Origin: Triplophysa rosa
Taxonomy: Eukaryota; Chordata; Actinopteri; Cypriniformes; Nemacheilidae
Assembly (NCBI RefSeq): GCF_024868665.1
Contig: NC_079894.1
Location: 12,562,788 to 12,626,787, forward strand
Length of the DNA stretch: 64,000 bases
Direction: 5' to 3'
The notes under the pieces are model-generated. The model saw nothing but the letters and a program-made list of their open reading frames with translations, was not told the DNA's origin and did not search any database. The position numbers were made by a program, and so were the translations under genes. Positions 1 to 12,500 of this stretch are shown one piece after another. The first letter of the stretch is position 1, and each line of letters begins with the position of its first letter.

Positions 1-2433
1 ATCGCGATGAGACGATTATTTAATAATCGTGACAGCCCTACCATAGACTATCATCTTGTCATTATGAAGAATAATGAAAACATTGGAACATCTTGGAAAG
101 AATAGCGTCCTGACTGTCACCGTACACACGCATGCTGACTGGAGATTGACAGACAGCACCAGCGGAGGTCAGAGTTTCTTAATTATGCTATATTGGTTTA
201 TTCCTCGCATAAAGCTATCGAATGACATAAAAAGTGCATTGGTGGTTTCATGATAGTTAATCCTTAAGAGTAATTTAAGCAGGGTCACAATCTGCAAAGG
301 TTCACATACACTAACTTACACTAGTACTATAGCGTTAATGTAAATCATTGATGTAAAGCGTAGTGTTAAAATAAAGTAATTTATTATGAAAGTCTATATC
401 TACGTGCCCCTCTCCGTCCGTTTGTGATTGCGTGTCCATGCTGTGATGATCGCATTCCGGGGGTAACATTAAGGGGAATTCCTCTGTCCATTCACTAACT
501 TACTGCGTCCGAGGCTCTCGATCGCTGTTTGTCGGTGGTAGACATATGCCCGGTTAACCGAAAATATATATCACGTGATTTATGCCCAATTTGTGAGTGC
601 AGTACGGTAAAATGCTGCTGCATCCGAAAGCCAGAGGGTGCTCTCGTGCAGAAACTCCAAATACGCACTGCAGAAGAAGACCATATCACAAGTAGTTCTA
701 GGAAATGCCTAAGGACATGTTTTCATCACTGATCCTCAAGCCTCCTCAGGTATTTTCATGATAATAAAGTATATTTATAATGATCATGTTTGACGGGTGT
801 TGCTTTTTTAAATGCACGTTATAAGCGACTTAAACTCGCACTGCTTTTAGATCGAGCAGCATTTCCTACTGATCCCAGAGCCGTGCTTCACAGACAAGCG
901 ATGCATCAATAAAATAATCGATATTTTGCGTTATCGCAGCAAACTCGGTTTCAGCATGATTTAGTGGTAACCGCGGTTAACCGGGCACATGTCTAGTCGG
1001 CGGGTGTATTATATTTTCTCTTGTTCTGCTGATTAACTTACACACACCCGGGAACAGAAACTGCTATTACAGCAGATAAACGTAAATAATACGACGCGTC
1101 GACGCATTTCACGCACGTATTTTAGTAGTCGACGTAATCGACGACGTCGACGCGTCGTTGCAGCCCTAGTCGTCACCTGTAAATAAATTGGCACAGATGT
1201 TTTTTTTTGTTTTGTTTTAAAACGCGCTGTAATTCCTTAGTTAGACTACCTTAGTTGATTTTATTTATTGATGCAAATGCAATACAAAGCTAAACAAGAC
1301 AGACACTGACCATAAAACGACAACGAAAACAATATTTATATGCAGGATTAGTAATTCTTCCTCACATGACGGTCACGTATAAACAGGACAACACAATGGC
1401 TCCGTCTTTGTTTTTAGGATCAATTAACAGTCGGCATGGAGGTATCAAGCCTGTTTACTTTATTTATAATCACCATTATAAACAATAAAGCCAGATATTC
1501 TTGTCAGATCTAGATTTTGTTTCTGGGAGTTAGAGACGCGCTTTTTCTCCGCTGTCGGCTTGTTAACCGTCGGCTTGTTGAACAGACTTTCACCAGAGTA
1601 AAATAGACGTATAGGCTATATGCTTGTTTTTCTTATCAAGAACATGTTAAACAAAATAATCAAGATAACCATATATCACAGACTGTCAATATACGTTGCG
1701 TTTTGTTTTGTGTGTCTTGTTTTTGTATGATTTCGCGCAGGTTTAAATGCAGTTTTTTTAATGTATTTTTCTATTTTTTTCCAACGTTGCTAATCTTTTC
1801 AATATTATATCAACTGGATATAATATTAGTGTTTTATGAATATTTAATTATAATTATAAGTTTGATGTGAAATTGTGACTAAGTAAAAACATAACATTGT
1901 GTCTTTTTAAACTTAATTTAAATAAACGAATATTCGTTTTTATGAGCTCAAATATTAAAATGTGAAATTATTGAAAAATGCCCATCCCTAGTGTCCATGC
2001 ACAATCAACCTATTTTCTCACGCAGACGCATGCAATGATATGAATCGCTTATATGCAATTGCCAGAGTGCACATCTGAGGCGGCGACACGTTGTATATTG
2101 GTCCATATGTTAATTATTAAATACATAATTTTATATATGATTATATTACCAATCACACCGATTAATTTTAACAATGCTACTAGGCTTTTATTTAAACTTA
2201 GGAACCTTTTATATTCAGGTGAGGAAGCTGGCGTTTTGCATAGCATTTGCGCGCCCTGATGCCTTTATGCCACTGCAGAGGTAGATGTTTACGAGTAATC
2301 GATTAATTGATCGTTAATTTAAATGAAGATCGATTATGGGACTTTGTCTAAATTGACATCCCTACTTTATACAAAAGTTTAGTGCTTAAAGTTTAAACGC
2401 ATGTTTCCTGCATTAGCTTCACATGCATACAAT
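1..2433. repeat. mosaic of truncated hAT-like element ends; no gene
   Basis: No exon-like coding sequence is visible on either strand. The stretch contains several outward-reading element ends of the form ...CATCCCTA or ...CAGCCCTA, ending near positions 40, 1168, 1990 and 2364. These are the usual 3' termini of fish hAT-like non-autonomous elements. An inverted pair built around CCCGGTTAACCG lies at about 549-568 and 968-992. A GACGTCGACGCGTCGTTG-rich palindromic terminus lies at about 1090-1168. The part from about 1991 to 2364 is related, in reverse orientation, to the element beginning at 19054. Left ends are missing or displaced, so these are nested or decayed copies. Family names are inferred from terminal motifs only. 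Confidence 0.6.
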
Positions 2434-4112
2434 TAGGGCTGCAGCTATCGATTCTTTTACTAATCGAGTATTCTACCGATTTTTCCATCGATTAATCGGG
2501 TATTCAGATAATAAGTACTTTTTTTTAATTAAAAAGCAATAGTAAATATACAGGAGAAAATAAGACAGGTCTCTTAAAATGAGTAAAACAACTAATTTGT
2601 TTCCTTTTTAGAACAATTAAAGTTTTTATTGCTGAAATTGCATACATTAATATCTGTGAAAACTAAACCCATTTAGTACATTCCATTGCCATATTAAATT
2701 CAAAATGCAATACAATACAAATATATAAATAAGAAACATGAATAAAAATAGAAAGAATAATTTCAAAGGTAAGCAACTAACTTCAGCTCATGCATGATGC
2801 ATTTAGTTTATATAAATTAGTTGTAGTTTCTTTTTTTTACTATTAAATAGTAATATATAGCCTATGACTTTGATTTTGGCAGGTTGTTGGAAGACGCTTA
2901 TTTTTTAGTATTTCTGTTTCTTCACTCAAACAATAACATGTTCGAGAAATAAACTCTCAGAGCAACTCTGGAGGTGAAGTTCGTGTCCTCATTCAGCGCA
3001 GACGCAGACAAATTCATGAGCATCACGCGTGTAGCACGTTAAACTGTGCAGTTCATTCACGCAGAACAGCCAGATGACATGTGTAAATAACAGGATTCGG
3101 CGTCCACATCCGCATCTAGTTTGTTTGATAGACTCAATGCAGCCGGAAAACAAGTTTCACTTGCAAAATAGATTAAAACTAAGTAAATGAGCATGAGAAA
3201 TAGGTGTGAGCGTGTGAACAGACTAAAATGCGTGTGTCTTAGGGATGTGCACATCGACGCTGCAGTATCGATACATCGATACTCAAAAGCTGCTATTTAG
3301 GTATCAATATTTTCTGAAAAGTATCGATTATCTTGTTAATTACATTAATAGTTTAAGCATAACTAAATGTTGTTAGCTCTGCGCATGCCGATCAGTGACG
3401 CTAAGTTATGAAAGTAGCTCTCGCGGCAGTTTGACGTCACACACGGATCGGTCTCCGGCTGTGCAGCGCGAGCGACGTGGTCACGTGATATTCAGGCACG
3501 TACACATACACAACATGCATGCATTGCACACTTCCGCATCAAACAGAGATGTTGACATGTTGCTTTTCTTAAACTCCAATCTACATTTTAAAGATTAGGA
3601 ATTCTTAATCGGCAATTGAAGTGAAACACAAGTGAAAGTATGCACAGTTTATGTTGTTTGTAATTTTGTTAATTGTATTAAGATTTTTGTTATTTAATCA
3701 ATATTTTTGTAAGAAGGTTGTTTAAACATTTTATTTATTTGTTTAAATTGCTTTTTTAATAAATTTGTTATTAGTAGCCAGTACAAGTATGTAATTTGTT
3801 TTTTAATTGTAATTAGATTTTTATTTTTAAAAAACATCAGTATCGGTAACATTTCAAGAAAAAGTATCGGTATCGAATAAAAAAAATGTGGTATCGCCCA
3901 TCCCTAGTGTCTCACGGTGAATGCGTGAGACTTGAGAGCCCTGTAACATGAATAGAGTTTAGCGGGCTGTGCGTTAGTAATAATGGTCTTTGGGGAAATG
4001 CAGTGCTCCGTGTGTACTGTAGTTAAATGGACTAAACAAAGCTTCGAGGCAACAAAATTTGCCTCAATGATTTTTTTGTATTCGAGTTACTCGAGGAATC
4101 GTTTCAGCCCTA
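2434..4112. mobile_element. hAT-like non-autonomous element, 8-bp TSD CATACAAT
   Basis: The element opens with TAGGGCTGCAGCTATCGATT and closes with AATCGTTTCAGCCCTA, which are imperfect terminal inverted repeats. It is flanked on both sides by the identical octamer CATACAAT (2426-2433 and 4113-4120), the target-site length expected of hAT transposition. Length is about 1.68 kb and no transposase is visible. A second element (3240-3906) is inserted inside it. Its internal part (about 2880-3110) is clearly related to sequence at about 39140-39410, so the family has more than one copy in the window. Confidence 0.8.
3240..3906. mobile_element. nested hAT-like element with TAGGGATG/CATCCCTA ends
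   Basis: This insertion lies inside the 2434-4112 element. It begins TAGGGATGTGCACATCG, carries many GTATCGAT-type internal motifs, and ends GGTATCGCCCATCCCTA. The left flank ends GTGTGTCT and the right flank begins GTGTCT, which fits an 8-bp duplication shortened by one GT unit in one copy. It is about 0.67 kb with no coding capacity. Confidence 0.6.
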
Positions 4113-6170
4113 CATACAATACTCGCAACACATTTCGTTATCTTTGCTGTTTTGTACCTTTGCCGGGGAAATTCTTGTATTCTGCATATTTATTTCAGTT
4201 GCAAGATTGAGCGCTTCACTCGTCTGCTCTTTCGGTCCTTTGCCTCTTACCCGCAAATTACATCTTTGGGGGCGGGGGCACTGATAGATAAATGAATGGT
4301 TGAAGGAGGGGAGATGAAAATGAGTGACTGAATGCACCGCTTGCGCAATATAACATTTCTGCGCATTAAATTTATAATACGCAAAAATTATATATTGATC
4401 AGTTTGGCAGTCGCACCAGTGCGACCATTAAGAAAAATTTGTCGCACTGGCAGTAAAAATAGTCGCAAAATGTAACCATTTAGTCGCAGTCTAGAGCCCT
4501 GAATAATCTTGTAAATATAAGGCATTTGCTGTCATGGATAAGAGATGCTTATAGTAACACCTCTACATTTTTGCAAGCTCTTTTTTTTTCAGCTTTTTCT
4601 TCACCTTTTCCCTTCATTTGTGGAGGTGACCGTATGTTCATTTTCATGAATAGGTGAAATGCCACAGAGAGCCAGCGACTTTATCCAGTTGGTAGTAAGA
4701 AAGTGAGAGTGAAACATTCCTGGAGTGCGGAAGTAATCAAACTGAGCTTCCCCTCACCGGTCCTAACAGCACCGACTGGGGCTGATAGATACTTTGGAAA
4801 ATGAACAATAACAGGAAGGAAGTTCGTATTTGGGTAAAAAAGACATTTTAGCATTCCAGTGTCAAGTTATTCCAAGTTAGCATTAAGTTCAGACTGATCT
4901 AGTCACATGACATTCTTAATGTTTAGGAGATTTATTGTGAAAAAAGTTTATAATGATCATTTAAAAGTGTAAGCAAACCTTCATCACAGAACAGTGAAAT
5001 ATATTACATACATGTTACTATACTAAATTTGTGAGTGAAGAACATAAAGAACAAGCTATTACGATACAGAGCATAAAAAGCTACTTACGATTTTACGTTT
5101 GGTAACAGACCTACAAAACCGTGTAAGTAGGTGTGGCATATGGTGTTTCTTATTTAACAGCTTTGTTATGTAACAGCACACTTGCTCATTGGAATCAGTT
5201 CATGCACACTGTCACAATCCTTATTCTGTTTGCCCATTTAGTCTTTATTTGTGACATAGTTTGCAACTGTTTAGTCTGCTCATTGACAGCCCATGTTTAA
5301 AACACACTGCATTAAAATGTTATCCCACTTTTTGCAGCCCAAATATTATTTTGGCTTTAATGTCTGCACTTAAAATTACTCGTTCTGAGTTTACAAGTAT
5401 AAAAGTGCAGCATGTTGGTTAAGTCTGACCGCTTATGCATTATTTAGGGAATCTGCGGAGTAATTAAATGTTAATCAGATATGGTCCCTGGTGTCTTGGG
5501 TCGTAACCATCTTGTCTCCAAAAACACAGTATTCCAGTGACTCATTATGAAGGTTGTTCCTCTATGGCAAACAAACAGCAAACATTGAAAATTGGTTTTA
5601 AATCCTACAAAAAGAACTTTGTATGAAAATGGGTGGTTTGGTGGAAACTTGTTGTGCTGCCACGGTTGTCTATGTCAACGGTTTTATTTTAATTAAAGGC
5701 TTACATTTGTACAAGCAGAATGAATCATGAGGTTGTGCATTTTAGTCTTCATGGACGGGTTGGTACTTGGTAGGATTTAAATTATATTAATATTAATTTT
5801 GTCAGTATTTGAAATTGATTTATTTTCTTATTAAACACATTATTGACAATTATAATATAATTGAAATATGCTAAAATATAATAGATTATTTAGAACATCA
5901 AAATTTTACATAAACATAAATTGGCTAGACCTGGATTGTAGTACACGTTACACCTGACTGGCAAAGCTGTTTCAAGACATCGATTACAGTGACAGTCCCC
6001 TTAAATGTGACGTTCATGAGCTGAAGAACTTTGTTTTTCTGAACAATGATAAAGAGTAATGTTCTCAGTAACACTCCATGTCCCGTCATTCAACCTTAGT
6101 TAGGTAAATCAGCTGTGCTTGTGTAAGCATCCCTTCATACTTAACAAACAGAATGATCTCTCCCACCTAC
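4113..6170. other. intergenic stretch, one hAT-like terminus, no gene seen
   Basis: About 2 kb with no splice-bounded open reading frame and no recognised protein similarity. A hAT-like end rich in GTCGCA/TGCGAC motifs finishes with CTAGAGCCCT at 4500. From about 4501 to 6162 the sequence looks like ordinary AT-rich unique DNA. The target duplication of the next element occupies 6163-6170. Confidence 0.5.
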
Positions 6171-8233
6171 TAGGGATGCAACAATACAGCTCACCCACTG
6201 TTCAATACGAACCTCGGTTTTTCACCCACGGTTTTCGGTTCGGTTTGTTTCTGATGGCTTGACACATTAAAGTGTTTTTTTCATTGATCTATGCTTATGT
6301 GACAGGAACAGTAAAAAGTTAAGAAAAAAATATATTTTACTGAAATTCTCTTTATCTAACTTGACTTATTTTATTATCTTTAAGCAAAAATCAACTTGTA
6401 CAAATTCCTGGCTCACAGCAGTTTTTGGTTTACTGTTCATCAACATGCCAGTAAAATAAGCTTCATGAAGAGGTTTTGCACATCAGGGTAAAATAACATA
6501 ATGCAAAACTTGCGATTGCAGTAATGGAAGTAAACGTGCAGTGCGCGTAACACTGCAAACACTAGCGTTCAATGGGAAAGGCCAAAGATAATATACTAAC
6601 AAGGTGCGCCACTGCGATTGCAATGAATTGGAAGAAATGCAATGCTAAATACCTGCCTGGAGGCGCTCTTGCTATGACATAAATAGCTGTCCAAAAGGCC
6701 GCCGAGTGTTATGACTTTCATTAAATGGACTTTGGCATGGTGCCGTAGATGCTCTTTGTGCATGTGCTGGGTGAGAGCAACGCGAGCGTGCTGCTTTCGT
6801 ATGCAGTGTAAAAATACATTCTTGATGTGCCAAATTCGGAGATTATCACTTTAGTACAATGGGCATAAAATAAAGCCAGCCCGCATCTCTCAACAGCACA
6901 TTGCTTCTCGTGTTGCCGGCAGCATCGCTTCACCGCCCGACCACCACTGGCTATTAGATACAGACAAACACGGACAGAGCCAGTTCAGAGTGTAATTGAG
7001 CGCACGGAAATAATTTAAAGGGGACACTTCCTGAAAATCGGACTTTGCTATAATCGGGTGTCTGGTGCATCTACCAACTTGTGAAAAAAAACGTGAAAAA
7101 TGACAATCCAGTAACTTTGTTTACGTGAGCCTATCTCTGCAAGCCTGTGAGAAAACGAGCCGTTCAGATTTCGCTTGCTTTCTGACGTAGGTAGTCGTTC
7201 TTATTATAATATTACCGCCCCCTTTTCTGAACGTGTCCACCGATGGCGCTGCCGCCATTTTTGTTTTCGCAAGCAACATATGTGAATTAGTTCTGACACC
7301 ATGGCAAAAGTAAGCAAAGCATGCTAAGTGTTCTGTTGTTGGCTGCACAGAGCAGCACAGAACACTGATCCCAGCCTGACAGGAGAGCAATGGATTTATT
7401 TTGTTTTCAATGGAAATCCACCAGACTGAACGAGGCAAAGCTGCAAATAAAGACATTGTAAGTACCGTTATTTTTTTAAGTAAGACCTCAGGGCAACTTA
7501 AAAGTAGGTAAAACGTCATTGTGAAACTTTTGTCCGTTCACGCAAAGAAAGCAATGTGTATGGCTTGTAAACACGCGACGGGATTGTCCTGTGTAAGGTT
7601 ACTTTCACTTAGAGAAAACGTGATGCGTTTGTCTTGAGTATCTTCACTTATAGAAAGCAGTGTGTATGGTCTGTAAACACTCGATGTGTTTGTCTTGAGT
7701 ATCTTCACTTATAGAAAGCAGTGTGTATGGTCTGTAAACACGCGACCGGTTTGTCATGTGTAATTTCGCATGTAGAAAACATGACGCCTTTGTTAGGAGT
7801 CTGTTCGCTTTTAGAAAACAATGTGTTTGGTGTTTAAAGACAGAAACAGCGTTTCTCATTTGCTTTATGTGACCCTTCTTTTGTTGATGGAAGCACAGGC
7901 TCACAGCCCTGGCTGAGTTTTCTGTGAAAAGGGGGCGGAGACTAGCAGCTCATTTGCACTTAAAGAGACACACACCAAAACAGCGCGTTTCTCCTCACAT
8001 GCAAAACTTGGCAATTAGGGCATGGTATAATAAAAGATCTGCGGTGTATTTTGAGGTGAAACTTCACAGACAAATTCTGTGGACCCCTAAGATTTATATT
8101 ACATTTGTGTAAAAGTAGAAAGAAACCTCTCCTTTAAACGCCAAACCGGAAAACCGCAATACACTTACACGTATTGAACCGTGGAGGTCGTACCGAACGG
8201 TTCAATATTATATTGAGTATTGTGGCATCCCTA
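6171..8233. mobile_element. hAT-like element, 2.06 kb, TSD CCACCTAC, with internal minisatellite
   Basis: Terminal inverted repeats TAGGGATGCAACAATAC at the left and GTATTGTGGCATCCCTA at the right are bounded by a perfect 8-bp direct repeat CCACCTAC (6163-6170 and 8234-8241). The open frames inside (such as 7121-7519 on the minus strand) match no transposase I recognise and are probably chance. A further palindromic unit opening TAAAGGGGACACTTCCTG near 7016 and closing near 8138 appears nested within it. It also carries a short minisatellite (about 7545-7835). Confidence 0.8.
7545..7835. repeat. minisatellite, period about 62-64 bp
   Basis: Four to five imperfect tandem copies share the landmarks GTAAACAC, TTTGTCTTGAGTATCTTCAC and TAGAAAGCAGTGTGTATGG. 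The two central copies (about 7626-7740) are nearly identical and the outer ones have diverged. The array lies within the hAT-like element at 6171-8233. Confidence 0.65.
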
Positions 8234-8241
8234 CCACCTAC

Positions 8242-9139
8242 ATCCCTTTGTTTGTTTTTCTTAACACTACTAATACATTTTGAATGTGTTTGTGTAATTT
8301 AGCATAATGCAATATTGTCTTCCATGTACAAAGTGTACAAATGTAAACTGTGCACTTCATCTCACACTGTGTGTGTTCACATACAGTGTGACTTTACCAG
8401 CAAATAAAATTTAACAAAAATAATTGCTTACTCTTTTTCCAAGGTAAAGTTTCCTTTGTCATTTTAGGTCACCTTCTTTAGTTTTTTGAAAAGTTGTCAT
8501 TTACACACCTTCATGTCATTCCTTTCTTTCCTAGTTCATTTCGCTTATATAATTTTTTTTCCAAATATGCAGTTTTCCAAATATTTACAGAATATAGGTT
8601 TAAAACAGAAGGGGGGAAAGAAAATAATGGCAACATTTTCCTTTTTGGGTGAACTATTCCTCAACGTTTTTAGTCTAAATTGATATCTGTTATTTTTACT
8701 TGTTTAGAAATAAATTTTAACGGCATGGGGCCTGTTCCGCCCACCTTACTGTTTCTTTTTCCCTTCCTCCCATTACTTCTTTTGCTGACATTGTGGCAAA
8801 CGTGCATAAGCGTAAAATGTGTCGAGTCTGCTACTTTCAGAAGCCTCTGCTTGCCCGAATATCTAGTCTCTCGTGTAATCCTCAGCACACTTGTTCTTAT
8901 GTGTGACCAGCTTTCTTTGTTACCCACTTTTTCAATCATGTATTGTCCATTGATCTTTACCATAGATTCAGCCACAACTGAAAGCACAGCAAAATACTTG
9001 CACTCAAATTGTAATGTCATATCAAACAGAGGTTAATGGAGGGGTTTAACAAGATGTCTCTAATTAGCATAAGGCTTAGTTTGAATGAAACATGGCAAGA
9101 AGAATTTAATAAATTCATTATAGTTCTGTTCTGTTTTAG
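8242..9139. other. sequence upstream of the zfyve9 leader exon
   Basis: I see no coding exon here. A piece near 8575-8660 ending CTTTTTGGGTGAACTATTCC looks like a decayed half of the palindromic MITE found elsewhere in the window. A pyrimidine tract and TTTTAG precede the leader exon at 9140. The transcription start of zfyve9 is not recognisable and may lie further upstream. Confidence 0.4.
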
Positions 9140-9240
9140 GTTTGGCTATCCAGTGTTTGTGAGACTGGATGAAACAGGGGCTCTCCCAGGAGCCCTTTGT
9201 GCAGATTTACCTGCATTTACTAAAGAGAACCTCTGGGCAG
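9140..9240 (+). other. zfyve9: putative 5' UTR exon of zfyve9
   Basis: A 101-bp segment is bounded by an acceptor (CTGTTTTAG) and a strong donor (CAG|GTGAGT). It precedes the exon carrying the zfyve9 start codon, which itself has an acceptor at 9511-9515 and begins at 9516. It is assigned as non-coding leader because no in-frame extension of the conserved start [11 protein letters not shown] is needed. It rests on splice signals and position only. Confidence 0.5.
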
Positions 9241-9553
9241 GTGAGTAAATTGTTCTGGCCCTGAATTCTGGATTAGCTATGTTCAAAGCCATTGTTAAAT
9301 GGCTATTCATGCACTCTTAGCACATTCTGTATAATACACCAGAATGCTTAACAAACTTAGCAACAGCAAACAGCCTACAGTTCAGAAAAAATAAACTGTA
9401 TTACCTTTGCGAGAACCCTCTTGGGGCTACTCTGTTTATTAGCACACTTGTTTTCATCTTTGTAATTCTGTACTCAGTATTGTGTCTATTTATATAAGTA
9501 CAACCTTCCATTCAGGTTCACACGAGGCTTGGCAGGGTGGAGTTTCTTGACTC

Positions 9554-12500
9554 ATGGAGAATTATTTCCAGGCTGAGGCGTTTAACCTGGACAAGGTGTT
9601 GGATGAGTTTGAACAGAATGAAGGTACTCTCACGCTACTATTTGATTTTATTATCTTGCAGAACTTTGGATAAATAAACATGGAATATGACTGGCTATTA
9701 CCATACACTCTTAAAAATAAAGGTGTTTAAAAGGTTCTTTACAGCGATGCCATAGAAGAACCATTTTTGGTTCCACAAAGAACCATTCAGTCAAAGGTTC
9801 TTTAAAGAACCATCTCTGTTTTACTTGTTCATAATCTGAAGAACCTTTTTTCGCCACAAAGAACTTTTTGCGAAACAGAAAGGTTCTTCAGATGTTAAAG
9901 GTTCTTTATGGATCAAAAGGTTCTTCTATGGCATCGAAGAATCTTTTGAAGCACATGTGTAGTGTTAGACAGAACATTTCCTTCTCTTCAGATAACTCGC
10001 AGTGAATTAGAGCATAATGAATAGCTCAGCATAAGTCTAGTGCTGATATAAGTGGAACAAACACTTACCACTCCGGCTTGGGGTTAAGCGACACACAGCG
10101 TGCTTCACACGGGAAAGGTAGTTGTGCTGGTGGCAGCAGTCTGTAGTGTAAATGGGGTCAATTGAATTAGCATTTCCCCTCAGGACTTGTGCTTCCCACT
10201 GATTTTCCTGAAGACTGTTTAATTGGTGTCACATAGTCAAGCGCGTGTAATTTACAAAGTTTAGGTTGTGTGTTTTTGTGTTATAACAGAATATTGCAAT
10301 TAGGGGCTTGTTTTGATAATGGTTCTGGGTTATCCAGACAACAGCTCCTTGTACACAGCCTTATTAAATTGACTGTTTGAAATTTATTGATTGCTTTTGT
10401 CCAGTATGTATCAAAGAACATTAAACACCACAAAGGCTTACCTCTCTCTCTCACACACACACATACTCTTTGTATTGAATGGCAGAGGGAATTAGACAGA
10501 TTAATTAGACAGACTTGACAGATTAATGTGGTGAAAGGCGACTTTCTCCATTAAACAACCGTCCTTGGGCCCCACAAGAATAGAAAAAATTGGCAGAAAG
10601 TGTATGTGTGTGTTCCATCATGCTTAGGTCTGTGTAAGAGAGAACGTTAATTCTAGCTCACATTCCAAAGCGTTCATGTGTCAGTTTGACAGATGGATCC
10701 CAAGGCAATGACCAGATTGGCCCACTTCCCAAACATTTTCCAATATAGCGTGACCTCCTTTCTCAATTTATCTTCTATTTGTTTCAATTTTCACACACAT
10801 TCTTGTATAGAAACTAATGAGAGCTTTCTCCATTTGCCTCGTTCTTTCAGATGAAACGGATCCACCAACTCTCTCGGATGCCAAGTGGACTCAGATCCTG
10901 GCCCCACCGTCACACCTTCTTTCCCTGAACCCTGCATTAACCCACTCTGACCTCAGCCCAAAGGAAAGCCCTCTCAGCTTCAAGCCACTTCTGAACTCCC
11001 ACACCTCAGAAAGCTCCTCTTTGGCTGAGGTCACCTGGTTAGAGAGTAAGCAGGGGCTGGGGCAACAGCCAGAGGGCAAGAGCGAGGACCGGACAGCAGA
11101 TGTCCACAGTCCTCCGCTGCCCCAGCCCAACATTGGCAAGTTGGTGAGCACTGACAGACAGTTGCCGGATGTGGCACTGGAGAACGGCTATTTATCTAGT
11201 CCTAATCATAGTGGTGGTTCTGATGTGCAAACCAAGGATGATACAAATCAGCCTGTCGCAGATCAGCAGGGTGTTGTGGAAGGTGATCTCTCTGAACTTA
11301 GGAAGAAGCAGAAGGGTACTGATGAAGGAAATGATGCTGGTGAGTTCGCTCTTCCTAAGGATGGACCTGGACATAGGCAGTTGGTTTTGAAGAATGGTGT
11401 CTCACATGCTGAGATGGAAGAAAGCAAGACTGTCAGTGGTTCACCTGTAGGTGACCAGGATGTTGGAATGAGTGACTGTAATCTGAAGAGAAGTAATACC
11501 CAGAAAGAAGAAAAAGCCAATGGTGATGTAGAAGTGGATTGTGAGAGAGAAAATCACGAAGATGCCGATGCCTGGGCATCAAATCAGGAAGAGAAAGTCA
11601 AATTGTTAGAGAAGGACCCAGAGTTGACGCACAGACTTGAAGCTGCTGAATCCCCAACTACGGAGATGTCCCCATCCAACGGTCTTGTTGTTGACCTTAA
11701 TAGAGATGCAAACAGTCAACCACTGGCGTCATCAAAGGAAGACTCCATTACGGAGGAAAAGGAGATGGAAGAGAGCAAACAGGAGTGTGATCCAGTTCGA
11801 GGTTCAGATGTTGGCAGACAAGGCAAACTACACAACAGCCGACTGCAACCTGTCAGCGTGCCCTACGGTGGAGCCCGACCAAAACAGCCTGTGAGTCTTA
11901 AACTGCAACTTCCCCAGCCTCTGTCGAGTCAAGTCCAGAGTGATTTTGGCTCCACTGGCAAGAACAAGAACCTGGAGCCACAATGCAGGACTGAGTCATC
12001 TTGTGGAGGTACTGAGTCTGGACTAGTAAGAATGAATGGAGATACTGGAGACGCTTCTTTAGGTATCCTTATCCCCTCGGAGAGTCCTGACAATGACCTC
12101 CAGGCAGGCCAACAAGGAGTTCTCTCAAGAAAACCTTTCAGCTCTTTGGGAGAGGTGGCACCCGTGTGGGTTCCTGACTCTCAAGCACCCATCTGTATGA
12201 AGTGCGAGGTCAAGTTCACTTTCACTAAACGAAGGCATCATTGTCGGGCTTGTGGCAAGGTAAGGCTTTGCATTCTTTAGTTAGTGGTGCTTTGTTTTCT
12301 ATTACTCATACAGAACAGTATTAAACTAAGGTGCGCTGCGTGCACGTCTTGTCTTGTTGAAGAAAGGCATGCTATTACCTTTGTGAGAAATTTGACTTTC
12401 AGTTTTCCCCTGCCAGACAATAAAATTAATGAAAAGATCTTTCCTTATAAGAACCACGTATAGGGACTAAAATATTATGAGGATTTAAACATGGACTTCT

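Noticed and set aside
7121..7519. 132-aa minus-strand gene
   Set aside because: It lies within a hAT-like element, has no family motif and no splice or promoter support.
8670..9036. Overlapping 116- and 118-aa frames on opposite strands
   Set aside because: Mutually exclusive frames without conserved motifs; probably chance in low-complexity sequence.
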